A DNA stretch of 6,514 bases from positions 1 to 6,514 of the forward strand of contig CAAFXQ010000316.1 in the NCBI GenBank assembly GCA_900767015.1, in the 5' to 3' direction. Position numbers and translations under genes: made by a program. A model generated the notes under the pieces. That model searched no databases and was not told the DNA's origin. It saw only the letters and a program-made list of their open reading frames with translations. This stretch comes from Clostridia bacterium (GTDB lineage Bacteria; Bacillota; Clostridia; Oscillospirales; Acutalibacteraceae). Positions within the stretch are counted from its first letter, which is position 1. Every line of letters starts with the position of its first letter. Positions 6,207 through 6,514 of the stretch are shown piece after piece.

Positions 6207-6340
6207 GGCAGTGCGGACATTCATCGCCGCCGCAAGGTGAACAAAGCAGCGATATTATAATCAACAGACTTTCCGCCACACGAAAGCCGTTTTTGCGGGC
6301 AGTAGTTTCCCTTTGGCATAAGAGCCACCCGCGACCGCAA
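6207..6340 (+). ncRNA. candidate structured RNA downstream of tandem promoters
   Basis: Starting at the predicted P2 start, the sequence can form four stems that do not exclude one another. TGCGG (6212-6216) pairs with CCGCA (6335-6339) and closes the whole. Inside are ATCGCCGC/GCAGCGAT (6223-6230/6246-6253, one mismatch), CTTTC/GAAAG (6269-6273/6282-6286), and TTGCGGG/CCCGCGA (6293-6299/6328-6334, one G-U) with an inner TGGC/GCCA (6314-6317/6324-6327). The last helix abuts the closing stem, as in a multi-branch junction. No clear U-tract follows, so the 3' end is uncertain and the transcript may run on into the tRNA region. It was not recognised as a known RNA family. The stems were found by eye, without energy calculation. 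Confidence 0.35.
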
Positions 6341-6370
6341 TTATTCACTCTTCATTATTATTGTATATTC

Positions 6371-6409
6371 GCCTCCTTAGTTAAATGGATATAATAAACC
6401 CCTCCTAAG
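6371..6409 (+). pseudogene. truncated tRNA-Arg(CCU), 5' part only
   Basis: These 39 nt are identical to nucleotides 1-39 of the tRNA at the window end: acceptor 5' strand GCCTCCT, D arm, 5' anticodon stem AACCC, loop CTCCTAA and one G. After that the sequence reads AATTC instead of the 3' anticodon stem, and no T arm (GGTTCGA) or 3' acceptor strand (AGGAGGC) follows. It therefore cannot fold as a tRNA. It is either a decayed tRNA gene or a fragment left by recombination within the anticodon loop. Confidence 0.75.
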
Positions 6410-6425
6410 AATTCATTGCAACTAC

Positions 6426-6444
6426 CGCTTTTTGACGAAAAGCG
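6426..6444. repeat. perfect inverted repeat CGCTTTT/AAAAGCG
   Basis: A 7-bp perfect stem (6426-6432 and 6438-6444) with a 5-nt loop, lying between the two tRNA copies. No T-tract follows on either strand, so it is not a standard terminator. It overlaps the candidate -35 of the tRNA promoter and might be an operator or the relic of a recombination arm. Confidence 0.5.
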
Positions 6445-6461
6445 ATTGTTATCATGTTAAT
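6432..6461 (+). promoter_or_regulatory. possible promoter of tRNA-Arg
   Basis: TTGACG (6432-6437), an 18-bp spacer and GTTAAT (6456-6461) would start transcription about 6 nt before the tRNA. An alternative is the extended -10 TGT-TATCAT (6447-6455) without a well-placed -35. Confidence 0.35.
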
Positions 6462-6473
6462 ACAGTACCAAAT

Positions 6474-6514
6474 GCCTCCTTAGTTAAATGGATATAATAA
6501 ACCCCTCCTAAGGG
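6474..6514 (+). tRNA. trnR(ccu): tRNA-Arg(CCU), 3' end beyond the window
   Basis: Nucleotides 1-41 are visible: acceptor GCCTCCT, T8 A9, D stem GTTA/TAAT with a loop containing GG, A26, anticodon stem AACCC, loop CTCCTAA with anticodon CCT at 6507-6509, and GGG starting the 3' side. The D arm and anticodon region closely match Escherichia coli argW, the tRNA-Arg reading AGG. The T arm and 3' acceptor strand lie outside the window, so integrity cannot be confirmed. Confidence 0.85.

Larger units (their letters stand above)
5978..6370. other. gene-free stretch between divergent transcription units
   Basis: About 390 bp contain no protein gene that I can support. The left part (about 5985-6120) is AT-rich and holds the presumed mrp promoter on the minus strand. 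From 6127 two strong promoters face right. From about 6205 to 6340 the base composition rises in GC and several compatible hairpins can form. The final 30 bp are AT-rich and lead into the first tRNA-Arg fragment. Short open frames on both strands here lack ribosome binding sites. Confidence 0.6.
6371..6512 (+). repeat. 39-bp perfect direct repeat of the tRNA-Arg 5' part
   Basis: The copies at 6371-6409 and 6474-6512 are identical over 39 bp and lie 103 bp apart start to start. Identity begins exactly at tRNA nucleotide 1 (the preceding bases differ, C and T) and ends one base past the anticodon loop. tRNA genes, including argW-type tRNA-Arg, are common attachment sites for integrases, so the pair may mark an att-like scar. 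No integrase gene is in the window. Confidence 0.8.

Noticed and set aside
6293..6340. Possible T-box leader on the minus strand (GGGTGG near CGCG)
   Set aside because: The conserved T-box order AGGGTGGNACCGCG is not met, and the downstream gene would be mrp, not an amino-acid or tRNA-synthetase gene.
6166..6348. Minus-strand 60-codon frame with cysteine pairs (CSPC and CPHC)
   Set aside because: It starts with GTG, has no ribosome binding site, its N-terminal half has no protein-like pattern, and it runs against two strong plus-strand promoters.
6207..6352. Possible 6S RNA
   Set aside because: GATATT about 44 nt from the predicted start and a late TTCAC loosely recall Escherichia coli 6S, but the long closing stem that defines 6S is not present.
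6146..6394. Plus-strand 82-codon frame
   Set aside because: Its start overlaps the -10 of P1, the internal ATG at 6188-6190 overlaps the P2 spacer and has no ribosome binding site, and the stop lies inside the tRNA fragment.
6371..6480. AAGGAGG and AGGAGGGG ribosome-binding-like motifs on the minus strand
   Set aside because: They are the complement of the tRNA acceptor strand and anticodon region, and no frame starts at a suitable distance.

Overview
The window looks like chromosomal DNA of a Gram-positive Firmicute, most likely a gut clostridium of the Ruminococcaceae/Oscillospiraceae or Lachnospiraceae type. This is inferred from AGGAGG-type ribosome binding sites, tight extended -10 promoters, T-tailed hairpin terminators, a LacI/CcpA-type operator, and an Mrp-family ATPase with a cysteine cluster at its N-terminus. 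No taxonomic search was possible.

Layout. Nearly all coding is on the minus strand. Read in the direction of transcription from the right: an Mrp/NBP35 (ApbC) iron-sulfur carrier ATPase (5161-5964); a membrane-anchored exported protein with a low-complexity linker and its own terminator (3926-5056, terminator near 3878-3910); a duplicated P-loop ATPase of an uncharacterised Firmicute family, whose second nucleotide site is decayed (2691-3776, terminator near 2632-2666); and a two-gene operon at 118-2291. That operon encodes a sugar:cation symporter of the GPH/MelB family and, coupled by an ATGA overlap, a small membrane protein with an HExxH motif. The one convincing plus-strand gene is a 54-residue Gln/Asn-rich protein (2435-2599). 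It diverges from the transporter and converges on the P-loop ATPase.

Regulation. The transporter promoter is unusually readable. It has TTGACT, an 18-bp spacer carrying the palindrome AAAGCGCTTT, then TGT-TAAAAT. A second AAGCGCTT palindrome lies at the expected start of transcription, next to the ribosome binding site. This is the expected layout of a carbohydrate-responsive operon under a LacI-family repressor or CcpA.

The right end (5965-6514) has no convincing protein gene and holds the most interesting unexplained material. Two near-consensus sigma-A promoters in tandem point rightward into a stretch that can fold into four mutually compatible stems, a candidate structured RNA. Beyond it lies a 39-nt perfect direct repeat. 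The second copy is the 5' part of a tRNA-Arg(CCU) gene cut by the window edge. The first copy is the same 5' part, from nucleotide 1 through the anticodon loop, followed by sequence that no longer looks like tRNA. That pattern suggests a pseudo-tRNA or the scar of recombination at a tRNA gene.
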